Below, one piece after another: positions 1-6,383 of a DNA stretch of 6,403 bases; the first letter of the stretch is position 1; each line of letters starts with the position of its first letter. The notes below the pieces were generated by a model. The model was not told the origin of the DNA, did no database searches, and saw only the letters and a program-made list of their open reading frames with translations. Position numbers and translations under genes: made by a program. Source of the stretch: Oscillospiraceae bacterium (GTDB taxonomy: Bacteria > Bacillota_A > Clostridia > Oscillospirales > Ruminococcaceae); contig CAAFWX010000006.1 of NCBI GenBank assembly GCA_900766795.1, forward strand, positions 1 through 6,403, in the 5' to 3' direction.

Positions 1-10
1 CTTCCGATCT
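1..10. other. Illumina adapter remnant (left end)
   Basis: The first ten bases, CTTCCGATCT, are the 3' end of the standard Illumina TruSeq adapter. With the complementary adapter at the other end, this shows the window is bounded by library sequence and not by the genome. Bases 1-10 should not be annotated or translated. Confidence 0.9.
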
Positions 11-11
11 G

Positions 12-494
12 AAATACCTCACGGGGCTTAGCGGTTCGGAGTTTGAGCGTGAGCTTTTGCGGTTCGCGGATTACGCCCGCTCGGACGACAAGCTGAAACG
101 CTGGTATATGAACGCGCGCTTTTTTGAGCTGCTTTCGGGGCTTGCACTTGCGCCCGACGCAAGAAAGCGGGAGTCGCTGTCCGACAGAATATGCGGCTTC
201 CTCGCCGCGCACCGTGACGAGCCGTTCTCCACCGCTGCCGTATCTGAGGAGTTCTACCTCAGCTACAAATACCTCGCCGCAGTATTCAAGCGGGAAAAGG
301 GCGTTACCATGCAGCAGCACCACACAGCGCTTCGCATGGACGAAGCCTGCCGCCTGCTGCGAAGCACGCTGCTTCCCGTGGGGGAGATAGCCGCCGCGCT
401 GGGCTATTCCGATATGCTTTATTTCAGCAGGACTTTCCGCGAAAAGGTAGGCTGCGCGCCGACGGAATACCGCCGCCGACCGCAGGTATATTGA
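12..494 (+). CDS. AraC-family transcriptional regulator, C-terminal part (5'-truncated)
   Basis: This is the C-terminal 160 residues of an AraC/XylS-type DNA-binding regulator. The frame is open from the adapter junction; position 12 is the first fully genomic codon. A TTG at 57 is only an internal leucine, so the true start lies outside the fragment. Residues about 57-155 form the double helix-turn-helix domain. The first HTH is near residues 72-93. The second, near 122-143, contains the typical GEIAAALGYSDMLYFSRTFR sequence, followed by the family's closing pattern of G, P, Y and R residues (G147, P150, Y153, R154). Residues 1-56 are the end of an effector or linker region with no recognisable domain. 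The gene converges on the transporter cluster and shares a bidirectional terminator with it. Whether it regulates that cluster is unknown. Stop TGA at 492-494. Confidence 0.88.
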   Translation, partial: KYLTGLSGSEFERELLRFADYARSDDKLKRWYMNARFFELLSGLALAPDARKRESLSDRICGFLAAHRDEPFSTAAVSEEFYLSYKYLAAVFKREKGVTMQQHHTALRMDEACRLLRSTLLPVGEIAAALGYSDMLYFSRTFREKVGCAPTEYRRRPQVY

Positions 495-501
495 CGAACG
501 C

Positions 502-537
502 AAAAGCGGCTCTCATATTGCTGAGAGCCGCCTGTTT
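502..537. terminator. Bidirectional intrinsic terminator between convergent genes
   Basis: A perfect 10-bp stem (506-515 GCGGCTCTCA with 522-531 TGAGAGCCGC) closes a 6-nt loop. On the + strand it is followed by CTGTTTTAT, and on the minus strand by TTTTG (505-501). It therefore can end both the AraC-type gene (stop at 494) and the EamA gene (stop at 539-537). Confidence 0.88.
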
Positions 538-1472
538 TATGAAGATTGTTTTTTGCGAATCTTGTCCCACGGAAGCTGTACAAGGATAACCGCCGCGAAC
601 ACCACAACGCAGCCCGCAATCTGCCGCGCTGTCATGGTCTGGTCATTCTCGAGGAAACCAACGAGGTAAGCGATGTAGCCCGCGATGGTTGCCACCACGG
701 ATTCCAGTGACAGGATAAGCGCCGCAACCGTTGGGTCAAGCCCTTTCTGCCCCACAATCTGAAGCGTATAAGCCACGCCGCTTGACATAATTCCTGCATA
801 AAGCACCGAAATCGCGCCGTCTGTAATCTGGTCAAAGCTCGGCTGCTCGAAAATCAGCGCGCCCACCAGACTTATCACAAAGCACACAAAGAACTGTATG
901 CATGACAGCACCACGCCGTCCGTCTGCGGGGAGAAGCGGTCGATGACGAGAATGTGCACCGCAAACATCACCGCGCACAGCAGCACCAGCAGGTCGCCCG
1001 TTGATATGGAGAACGCCTCGCCGTTCATGCATAGGAGATACAGCCCCACAGAGCCGAGCGCAGCGCTCACCCACACTATCCAAGGGGCTTTTCTGCCGAT
1101 AAAAATGCCGAGAATCGGGGTGAAGATTATGTACATTGCGGTTATGAAGCCGCTTTTGCCGACCGTCGTCATGGACACGCCGAACTGCTGTAAAAGGCTT
1201 GCCGCAGTAAGCGCCAATCCGCAGCAAAGCCCGCCGATAAGCGTAGGTTTAAGCGGCAGCTTTCGGCGGCTCTCGTCGTCGGATTTTCTCGCCCGTGCAC
1301 GCGTCACGGCAATCACAGGCAGCAGCACAATGCTGCCCAGAATGCTTCGTGCCGCCGAAAAGGTGAACGGTCCCATGTGCTGCATTCCCTCGGATTGCGA
1401 CACGAAAGCCACGCCCCAGATAATTGCAGTCAGCAGCAGAAGCAGGCTGCTGCGTATTGTTTTCAGGTTCAT
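537..1472 (-). CDS. EamA/DMT-superfamily transporter (10-TM)
   Basis: A 311-residue polytopic inner-membrane protein of the drug/metabolite transporter superfamily. It has two EamA repeats at about residues 9-147 and 159-298, giving about ten hydrophobic segments, the normal size for the family. Family-typical stretches are visible: LLQQFGVSMTTVGKSGFITA (93-112) at the end of the first repeat, and the SGVAYTLQIVGQKGLDPTVA region (231-250) leading into LESVVATIAGY in the second. A polar, Arg/Lys-rich linker at 58-75 separates TM2 and TM3, and a basic tail follows TM10. Relatives often export amino acids, amines or other metabolites, but the substrate cannot be read here. The ATG lies one base after the TGA of the upstream ATPase (TGATATG) with no good Shine-Dalgarno sequence, so translation probably depends on re-initiation. 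It is the last gene of the cluster. Confidence 0.93.
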   Translation of the reverse strand: MNLKTIRSSLLLLLTAIIWGVAFVSQSEGMQHMGPFTFSAARSILGSIVLLPVIAVTRARARKSDDESRRKLPLKPTLIGGLCCGLALTAASLLQQFGVSMTTVGKSGFITAMYIIFTPILGIFIGRKAPWIVWVSAALGSVGLYLLCMNGEAFSISTGDLLVLLCAVMFAVHILVIDRFSPQTDGVVLSCIQFFVCFVISLVGALIFEQPSFDQITDGAISVLYAGIMSSGVAYTLQIVGQKGLDPTVAALILSLESVVATIAGYIAYLVGFLENDQTMTARQIAGCVVVFAAVILVQLPWDKIRKKQSS

Positions 1473-1473
1473 A

Positions 1474-2238
1474 TCAGATATTGAGGACAGAGTGCAGGAA
1501 CGTTCGGGTGCGTTCGTTCGAGGGGTTCGTGAACAGCCGCTCGGGGGTGTCTACCTCCAGTATCGAGCCTTGATACATGAACACAACTCTGTCTGAAACC
1601 TCCTTTGCGAAACCCATTTCATGCGTCACGACAATCATCGTCATGCCCGAAGCCGCAAGGTCCTTCATGACCTGCAAAACCTCTCCGACAAGCTCGGGGT
1701 CGAGCGCGGAGGTCGGCTCGTCAAACAGCATCATCTTCGGCTGCATTGCAAGCGCGCGGGCGATAGCAACGCGCTGCTGCTGACCGCCGGACAGCTTTGT
1801 AGGGAAGACGTCCGCCTTGTCGAGAAGCCCTACCTTTGCAAGCAGCTCACGCGCCAGTTCCTCGGTTTCTTTCTTGTCGCGCTTGCGCACCGTCACGGGT
1901 GCCAGCATTATGTTTTCCAGCACCGAGAGGTGCGGAAACAGGTTGAACCTCTGAAACACCATGCCCATTTCAAGCAGCGCCGCCTGACGCTCCTGCGGGG
2001 TAATCTTAACCTGATTTACGCCGTTAATGCGGTCGTCAAGCAGCTTTTCCTCTACCCAAAGCTTTCCCGAGGTAATGGTTTCGAGGTGGTTCAGGGAGCG
2101 GAGGTAGGTGGATTTGCCCGCGCCCGAAGGACCTATCAGGCAAACGACCTCGCCCTGCTCGACAGAAAGGGAGCAGTTTTTCAGCACCTTAAGCTCGCCA
2201 AAATCCTTGCAGAGATTTTCTGTTCTTATCATAGACAT
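1474..2238 (-). CDS. Polar amino-acid ABC transporter ATP-binding protein (GlnQ/HisP type)
   Basis: The cytoplasmic ATPase that powers the amino-acid importer encoded just upstream. Every core motif is intact in the 254-residue product: Walker [10 protein letters not shown] (36-44), Q-loop Q96 in [10 protein letters not shown], signature LSGGQQQR (149-156), Walker B MMLFDEP (169-175) followed by TSALDPE, and switch histidine H206 in VVTHEMGF. The FNLFPH sequence after the Q-loop and the VTHEMGFA switch are typical of the polar amino-acid (PAAT) subfamily. Start choice: a GTG nine bases upstream (2247) lies inside the Shine-Dalgarno AAGGGGGTG, whereas the ATG at 2238 sits about 6-7 nt after it, so 2238 is preferred; an ATG at 2232 is also possible. 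The permease stop is 13 nt upstream, and the EamA gene follows after one base. Confidence 0.95.
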   Translation of the reverse strand: MSMIRTENLCKDFGELKVLKNCSLSVEQGEVVCLIGPSGAGKSTYLRSLNHLETITSGKLWVEEKLLDDRINGVNQVKITPQERQAALLEMGMVFQRFNLFPHLSVLENIMLAPVTVRKRDKKETEELARELLAKVGLLDKADVFPTKLSGGQQQRVAIARALAMQPKMMLFDEPTSALDPELVGEVLQVMKDLAASGMTMIVVTHEMGFAKEVSDRVVFMYQGSILEVDTPERLFTNPSNERTRTFLHSVLNI

Positions 2239-2244
2239 ATCCCG

Positions 2245-2253
2245 CACCCCCTT
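2245..2253 (-). promoter_or_regulatory. Shine-Dalgarno that decides the ATPase start
   Basis: The minus strand reads AAGGGGGTG here, close to a perfect anti-SD match, overlapping the permease TAA. Its final GTG would be the longest-ORF start of the ATPase, but it cannot be both ribosome binding site and initiator. The ATG at 2238-2236 is correctly spaced. Confidence 0.75.
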
Positions 2254-3229
2254 AGTCGTAAACGGAGAATTTCTTCTCCAGAACGCCGAATATCTTTGAG
2301 AAAACCGCCGTGATGATGAGGTAAATCACCATCGAAACAATGTACACCGAAACCTCGCCGGTAGAGGTGAGAATGGAGTTTGTGATTTTTGACAAATCCT
2401 GAAGCGCGATGATTGAGGTCAGCGACGCGTCTTTCAGCACCATGATAAATTCGTTTGCAATGGGCGGGATAAGACGGCGGTAGGTCTGCGGAATGATAAT
2501 TTTGCACATTGTCTGCCCATAGGAAAGACCCAGCGCCTTTGCCGCCTCGGATTGCCCCTTGTCGATGGATTCGATAGCGGCGCGTATATTCTCGGCGCAG
2601 TAAGCCGCGCTGTTCAGCGAGAACGCTATGTAGGCGGCAAGAAATCTGTCCGAAATGGTGAGCGCAGGAATCAGCAGCGGAAGTCCGAACCACAGAAAAT
2701 ACAGCTGCATAAGCAGGGGAGTGCCGCGGAAGAAGAACACATACGCGCTGCAAACCATCGACAGAGGCTTAAACTTCGACATTTTTCCCAGAGCAATGAA
2801 AACGGACAGAATCACACCGGTTGCAACCGAGCTTATTGTCAGCGCAATGGTTATCCAAGCGCCGCTAAGCAGCGAGGGAAGCCATGCCACGAAGTTCACG
2901 AAGAAAGTCGTGAAGGCGTTGCCCTCTGCGTTAATTGTCTGACCCGCAATGCCGAGGATAAGTACCTGTTCTGCGCGTGCGGCGCTTATCTGCTTCTGCG
3001 CCTTGTACGCGGACATAATGCCTATCGAGTTAAAGGTGTCGGATTCCTTTTTGGCTTCAAGCTGCGTGAACTCCGACGGCACGGCGTCTTTGAGTGCCTG
3101 CTCATCGGGGCAGGTGAGAAAAAGCGGAATCATCACCGCCACAAGCACCACCAGAACTATCAGCAGTACACGGTGCTTCTTCACGAAACGCAGAAATCCT
3201 GCGGACTTGCTTGTTTTTTCTTCGTTCAT
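2252..3229 (-). CDS. Amino-acid ABC transporter permease (HisM/GlnP family) with N-terminal extension
   Basis: A 325-residue membrane subunit that forms the translocation path of the amino-acid importer. The core permease occupies about residues 108-325. It shows the family's [20 protein letters not shown] segment (161-180), then FGLPL, and an intact EAA coupling loop [20 protein letters not shown] (227-246) followed by P247, which docks on the ATPase. Typical HisM/GlnP permeases are about 215-240 residues. This one carries about 105 extra N-terminal residues: a basic cytoplasmic start, one hydrophobic helix (21-39), then about 65 mostly polar residues (40-105) expected outside the membrane. 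That stretch is too short to be a complete binding-protein domain, and I do not recognise it. The ATG is well supported by GAGGAAG (3244-3238) eight bases upstream. The ATPase follows 13 nt after the TAA. Confidence 0.93.
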   Translation of the reverse strand: MNEEKTSKSAGFLRFVKKHRVLLIVLVVLVAVMIPLFLTCPDEQALKDAVPSEFTQLEAKKESDTFNSIGIMSAYKAQKQISAARAEQVLILGIAGQTINAEGNAFTTFFVNFVAWLPSLLSGAWITIALTISSVATGVILSVFIALGKMSKFKPLSMVCSAYVFFFRGTPLLMQLYFLWFGLPLLIPALTISDRFLAAYIAFSLNSAAYCAENIRAAIESIDKGQSEAAKALGLSYGQTMCKIIIPQTYRRLIPPIANEFIMVLKDASLTSIIALQDLSKITNSILTSTGEVSVYIVSMVIYLIITAVFSKIFGVLEKKFSVYD

Positions 3230-3237
3230 TCGTCAAA

Positions 3238-3244
3238 CTTCCTC
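3238..3244 (-). promoter_or_regulatory. Shine-Dalgarno of the permease gene
   Basis: The minus strand reads GAGGAAG, eight bases before the ATG at 3229. This supports the long N-terminal form of the permease over an internal start at the usual core boundary. Confidence 0.75.
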
Positions 3245-3268
3245 ATTATTTCTTTTTCATTAATCAGC

Positions 3269-3297
3269 AAAACAGGCAGACTTGTCAGGTCTGCCTG
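3269..3297 (-). terminator. Intrinsic terminator between binding-protein and permease genes
   Basis: A perfect 9-bp stem (CAGGCAGAC 3273-3281 with GTCTGCCTG 3289-3297) with a 7-nt loop is followed on the minus strand by TTTTGC (3272-3267). The short U-tract suggests partial termination, which would let some transcripts continue into the permease, ATPase and EamA genes. It lies 193 nt after the binding-protein stop only because a repeat element is inserted between them; without that element the gap would be 13 nt. Confidence 0.78.
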
Positions 3298-3303
3298 AAT
3301 CCT
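3298..3303. repeat. Left copy of apparent target-site duplication (AATCCT)
   Basis: AATCCT here matches AATCCT at 3478-3483 on the other side of the palindromic element. The last base overlaps the first base of the terminal inverted repeat as I have drawn it. A 6-bp match can arise by chance, but its position exactly at both element ends supports duplication on insertion. Confidence 0.55.
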
Positions 3304-3479
3304 TAAGGCAACACCGCACAATTAACGGCTTCGCCTTTGCCGCACGCTTGCTTGCATATTTTCCGCCATATTGAACAAATTTCGCTTGACGGGCGTTACC
3401 CGCCTGCGCTCAATTTGTCAATCTGGCGAAAAATCTGACTGCGCAATCGCACGACAATAATCGTGCGGTATTGCCTTAA
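3303..3479. mobile_element. MITE-like palindromic insertion element, non-coding
   Basis: A roughly 175-bp non-coding element bounded by 22-bp terminal inverted repeats matching at 20 of 22 positions (3303-3324 and 3458-3479; outer ends TTAAGGCAA and TTGCCTTAA). The interior is also palindromic: ATTTTCCGCCA (3358-3368) pairs with TGGCGAAAAAT (3424-3434), ACAAATT (3375-3381) with AATTTGT (3412-3418), and CGGG (3390-3393) with CCCG (3399-3402) around a 5-nt apex. The whole element could fold into one long imperfect hairpin in DNA or RNA. AATCCT direct repeats flank it. It contains no ORF of note, so any movement would need a transposase supplied from elsewhere. It lies between the binding-protein stop codon and that gene's terminator. 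The family name is unknown to me. Confidence 0.75.
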
Positions 3480-3483
3480 TCCT
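3478..3483. repeat. Right copy of apparent target-site duplication (AATCCT)
   Basis: This is the partner of the copy at 3298-3303. Removing one copy plus the element leaves a 13-nt spacer between the binding-protein TGA (3491-3493) and the terminator stem, a normal distance. Confidence 0.55.
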
Positions 3484-3490
3484 ATTCTTA

Positions 3491-4312
3491 TCAGAAATAG
3501 GTGTTGAAAATCGCGTCCAGAGTGCCGTCAGCCTTAATCTCTGCAAGAGCTTCGTTCACCGCAGCCTGAAGCTCCGTGCTGCCCTTGGGCATACATACGC
3601 CGAACAGCTCAGGCTCGCCCTCGGTCTGTATCCAGCTTTGCTCGTATCTGTCCTCTGCGATGTACTTGGTTGCAACCGTGCTGTCGCTGATAACCGCGTC
3701 AAGACGTCCTGCTGCAAGGTCGTCGTAAGCGTTCATGACCGTAGCATACTCAAAGGTTTCAACAGTGATACCGTTCTTGTCGATGTAGTCGGTGAGGTAG
3801 ATGTCAGAGGTGGTGTCCTCCTGATAGCCCACGCGAAGACCTGCAAGCTCAGAGGGGTCAGCGGGTTTTACCTCGCTGTCAGACAGAACCACAATGCTCT
3901 GCCAGTTCTCAATGTAGGGGTCGGAGAAGTCAAAGTCGAGAAGTCTGTCAGCAGTGATGGTAACAGCGGAAATAACAACGTCATAGTCGCCCTTGGAAAG
4001 TCCCGCAAAAATACCGTCCCAAGCGGTGTTCACTATCTCAACCTCGCAGCCGAGCTTCTCGCCGAGGGCCTCCGCAAGCTCCATGTCAACGCCGATAGGG
4101 GTAACGCCGTCAGCGTCGAAGTACTCAAAGGGAGGGTAAGCAACATCAGAGCCTACACGCAGCTTTTCAATCTTGAAGCCGGTGTCAGCTGCGGAGTCTG
4201 TCACGGTGTCAGCCGTGCTGTCTGCTGCGGAGCTTGAGCCGGAATTGCTGCTGCATGCGGTTGCAGTGAGCACCATAGCCGCCGCTGCAAGAACGGAAAG
4301 AATCTTTTTCAT
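3491..4312 (-). CDS. Amino-acid ABC transporter solute-binding lipoprotein (SBP_bac_3 family)
   Basis: The extracellular, membrane-tethered receptor that captures a polar amino acid and delivers it to the permease. The 273-residue product starts with a lipoprotein signal peptide (MKKILSVLAAAAMVLTATAC, lipidated Cys20), then a Ser/Ala/Asp/Thr-rich linker (21-44) and a complete family-3 binding fold (about 48-273). Family landmarks include LRVGSDVAYPPFEYFD (51-66), GVDMELAEALGEKLG (74-88) and TITADR (118-123), whose Arg123 normally holds the ligand carboxylate. D210, in DAVISD, normally contacts the amino group. The ligand cannot be specified further. Start: a TTG at 4330 lies upstream of the ribosome binding site AGAGGAG (4327-4321); the ATG at 4312 is eight bases after it and opens the signal peptide. 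It is the first gene of the cluster, with its own promoter. Confidence 0.95.
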   Translation of the reverse strand: MKKILSVLAAAAMVLTATACSSNSGSSSAADSTADTVTDSAADTGFKIEKLRVGSDVAYPPFEYFDADGVTPIGVDMELAEALGEKLGCEVEIVNTAWDGIFAGLSKGDYDVVISAVTITADRLLDFDFSDPYIENWQSIVVLSDSEVKPADPSELAGLRVGYQEDTTSDIYLTDYIDKNGITVETFEYATVMNAYDDLAAGRLDAVISDSTVATKYIAEDRYEQSWIQTEGEPELFGVCMPKGSTELQAAVNEALAEIKADGTLDAIFNTYF

Positions 4313-4320
4313 TTTGTTTT

Positions 4321-4327
4321 CTCCTCT
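4321..4327 (-). promoter_or_regulatory. Shine-Dalgarno that decides the binding-protein start
   Basis: The minus strand reads AGAGGAG, with eight bases (AAAACAAA) before the ATG at 4312. The longer TTG-initiated frame begins upstream of this site and would translate through it, so that start is rejected. Confidence 0.85.
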
Positions 4328-4376
4328 CAATCCCTGCGGAATTTGCCCGCGGGGAGAATATGTTATTTCTATATAC

Positions 4377-4397
4377 GGAAAAAGGTTGCCTTCTTCC
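4377..4397 (-). promoter_or_regulatory. Predicted hairpin at the 5' end of the transporter mRNA
   Basis: The minus strand reads GGAAGAAGG, CAA, CCTTTTTCC: a 9-bp stem with one G-U pair and a 3-nt loop. The predicted transcription start is about 4398, so the stem would occupy the first bases of an approximately 86-nt leader. It has no U-tract directly after it (GTATATAG follows), so it does not look like a terminator. Stabilisation of the mRNA end is the likeliest role. Confidence 0.5.
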
Positions 4398-4404
4398 TTT
4401 AGTT

Positions 4405-4433
4405 AATATATCACATTAAAACCCGTCTGTCAA
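4405..4433 (-). promoter_or_regulatory. Sigma-A-type promoter of the amino-acid transporter cluster
   Basis: On the minus strand a perfect -35 box TTGACA (4433-4428) is separated by exactly 17 bases from the -10 box TATATT (4410-4405), one mismatch from TATAAT. TG at 4413-4412 makes it an extended -10 (TGATATATT). Transcription should start near 4398, about 86 nt before the binding-protein ATG. This is the only strong promoter I found in the 4331-4571 gap. Confidence 0.88.
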
Positions 4434-4471
4434 GCGTATTTGCAGCTTTTTGAAAGCGAAATTGCATTTTT
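4432..4471. repeat. Two-copy direct repeat abutting the -35 box (possible operator)
   Basis: Copy 1 (4432-4451) and copy 2 (4454-4471) share AAGCG, then a variable-A-variable triplet, TTGCA and TTTTT. They match at 16 of 18 aligned positions, with a 2-base gap. The copies start 22 bp apart, about two helical turns, and copy 1 overlaps the -35 box by two bases. This arrangement is typical of sites for a regulator that binds as a direct-repeat pair. No known binding motif is recognised. Confidence 0.45.
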
Positions 4472-4571
4472 AGAGAAATTCATCATAAAACCACATTTTC
4501 CCGTCAGAGATTTAGACATTTTTTTCACTCACACGACTTCAATCTTTGCACCTGCACTTTTTACGAAAACC

Positions 4572-4602
4572 AAAAACAGGGCGCCGTTGCTCACAGCGCC
4601 CC
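4572..4602 (-). terminator. Intrinsic terminator of the chemoreceptor gene
   Basis: On the minus strand GGGCGCTGT (4601-4593) pairs with ACGGCGCCC (4587-4579), including one G-U pair, around a 5-nt loop. It is followed by TGTTTTTGG. It begins 22 nt after the MCP stop codon and separates that transcript from the transporter promoter. Confidence 0.88.
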
Positions 4603-4623
4603 GAAATATCGGCAATATAGACA

Positions 4624-6383
4624 TTAAATTTTGAGGAGGTCAATCTGCTCTTTAAGCAGGTTTGCCTGAGCGGAAAGCTCCTCGCACGAAGCAGCGGATT
4701 CCTCTGCGGTTGCGGAGTTTGTGGCGATAACCTGCGAAATCTGCTCGATTCCTGCCATAACCTGCTTCACTGCTTCGGATTGCTGCTCTGCGGCGGAGGA
4801 GATGTCTGCCACAATTTTCGCGCTCTCCTGCGACAGCTTTATCACGGAGTTCATGGTATCAGCCGTCTTGTTGGCAATTTCCGAGCCGTTCTCAACCGCA
4901 ACAATCGTGTCGGAAATAAGCGACTTTGTGCTGTTCGCGGATTCCGCCGACTTGGAGGCAAGATTGCGAACCTCATCAGCAACCACCGCGAAGCCTTTTC
5001 CAGCGTCGCCCGCTCTTGCGGCTTCGATTGCAGCGTTCAGCGCAAGTATATTCGTCTGGAATGCAATGTCCTCGATGGTCTTGATGACGTCGGAGATGGC
5101 GTTCGATTGCTGCTGAATTTTCTTCATTGCCTCCAGCATTTCCTGCATTTCGCGTCCCTGCGCGATTATCTTATCAGCGCAGCCGGTGGAAATCTCGCTC
5201 GCCTTATTTGCGTTTTCTGCCGTCTTTTCAATGTTTAGGGATATCTCCGCAATAGTGGAAGAAAGCTCGTCAGCCGCCGTTGCCTGCTTTGTCGTGCCCT
5301 CAGCGAGAAGCTGCGCGCCGTCTGCCATCTGCTCAGCTCCCGCAGTAACGTCGGCAGAGGAGCTGTTGATGTTCTTGATGATATCGCTGAGCGTTTCCTG
5401 AATCTTGCGGAAAGAGTGGTTTATCTCGTCGAAGTTGCCGATGTATTCCATCTCGGGCTGTGCGGAGAAGTCGCCCTCCGCCATAGCCGAAAGCACCCGT
5501 GAGATGTCGCCGACAATCATGTGAAGATTATGCTTTGCTTCGTTTAGCTTGTAGGCAATCTCGCCCATCTCATCTCCCGCAAACCTGAAATCAGAGTCCT
5601 CGGAGTCAAGCGCACCCGAATTGATTTGTCCGCAAATCTTCACAACCTCATCGACAGGCTGCTTAACAAGCTTCTTCATCGCAAAGAACAGAAGCGCCGC
5701 AACGACTGCGCACAGAACAACCAGCACAATTGCCGCTGTGGTAATCGCGGTGGCAAGCTCCTTGTCAGCGTTTTCGGTGGAATATCCCGCGAAGTAAGCG
5801 CCGACAATGCTGCCGTTAATATCCCGCATGGGGGTGTAGTTTACATAGTAATTCAGCCCGTTTATGTTCGCCTTGCCGATGTACACCTCGCCTGCCTTTA
5901 CGCTCTGCCAGATGGACTCGGACATTGGCGTGCCGATATTTCTCTCACCCGAGGAATTAAGCAGCGTTGTGCTGTATCGGATATCATCCAGAAACAGCGT
6001 AAGTTCCGCGCCTGTCTTATCTTTCACGGCGTCCACGAAAGCTGCGCTGTTAAGGTCCTTGCAGGCAACCAGCGTCCCGTCGCCGACGCTGTACACTGTC
6101 ACCGCAAGCAGGCTTCCGTCCTTGGAAACCAGACCGCCGTTTTTGGAGGAAGTAATGTCAGCGCCCAAAGGGAAGCCCGCCGTCTGCCAAGCCGCGCTTG
6201 TCCCCGTGAAATAAGCTCCGTAGTATCCCTCGGAGGTGTTGCTGTTCCACACATTGTCAAGAGCCGCCGCGCTGAAATCTCCGTCCGCTGCGAGCAGCCT
6301 GCACAGGTCGTTTAGCGAGTCCACTTCGGAAGCAATCTCAGCCTCGAGGACGTTGACGCCCGTGTTGGTTTTGTGCTCTTGCA
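4624..6383 (-). CDS. Methyl-accepting chemotaxis protein with Cache-type sensor (5'-truncated)
   Basis: A transmembrane chemoreceptor that passes an external signal to CheA/CheW and flagellar control. About 585 residues are present; the N-terminus, including the first membrane helix, is missing. The apparent TTG start at 6384 uses an adapter base and is not real. Numbering from that codon, residues about 15-205 are an extracellular Cache-like sensor (for example [14 protein letters not shown], 128-141, and [20 protein letters not shown], 179-198). A transmembrane helix lies at 213-235, a HAMP domain at about 236-290 and a probable second HAMP-like helix pair at 289-338 ([11 protein letters not shown], 300-310). 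The long coiled-coil signalling domain has the conserved hairpin tip at about 438-476 ([20 protein letters not shown], 440-459, then [15 protein letters not shown]). The C-terminus ends in DLLKI, with no CheR-docking pentapeptide. No promoter is visible. The ligand is unknown. Confidence 0.94.

Larger units (their letters stand above)
4331..4571. other. Intergenic region upstream of the binding-protein gene
   Basis: This stretch between the MCP terminator and the binding-protein gene holds the promoter, the leader with its 5' hairpin, and the direct repeat listed separately. The rest (about 4472-4571) is AT-rich. I see no gene, tRNA, riboswitch or repeat in it. The leader is too short and lacks the conserved cores expected of common amino-acid riboswitches. 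Confidence 0.6.

Noticed and set aside
898..1596. A long + strand reading frame opposite the EamA and ATPase genes.
   Set aside because: It is the antisense shadow of two well-supported genes, has low-complexity composition and shows no domain.
3246..3260. A minimal frame ATG-AAA-AAG-AAA-TAA just upstream of the permease ribosome binding site, considered as a leader peptide.
   Set aside because: It has no Shine-Dalgarno sequence, is only four codons long and lies in A-rich DNA where such frames arise by chance.
2252..4312. A novel multi-gene defence or mobile system around the insertion element.
   Set aside because: All neighbouring genes are intact members of a standard amino-acid transporter, and the element itself carries no coding capacity.
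4313..4330. A TTG start for the binding protein, giving six extra residues.
   Set aside because: The ribosome binding site lies within this stretch, and the ATG at 4312 begins a canonical lipoprotein signal peptide.
4331..4398. A riboswitch or attenuator in the leader of the binding-protein gene.
   Set aside because: The leader is only about 86 nt. It has no terminator/antiterminator pair and no conserved core I recognise beyond the small 5' hairpin.
4440..4634. A 64-codon + strand reading frame in the gap beside the chemoreceptor gene.
   Set aside because: It runs through the transporter promoter-proximal repeat region and the chemoreceptor terminator stem and into the end of that gene. 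It has no ribosome binding site and no recognisable protein.
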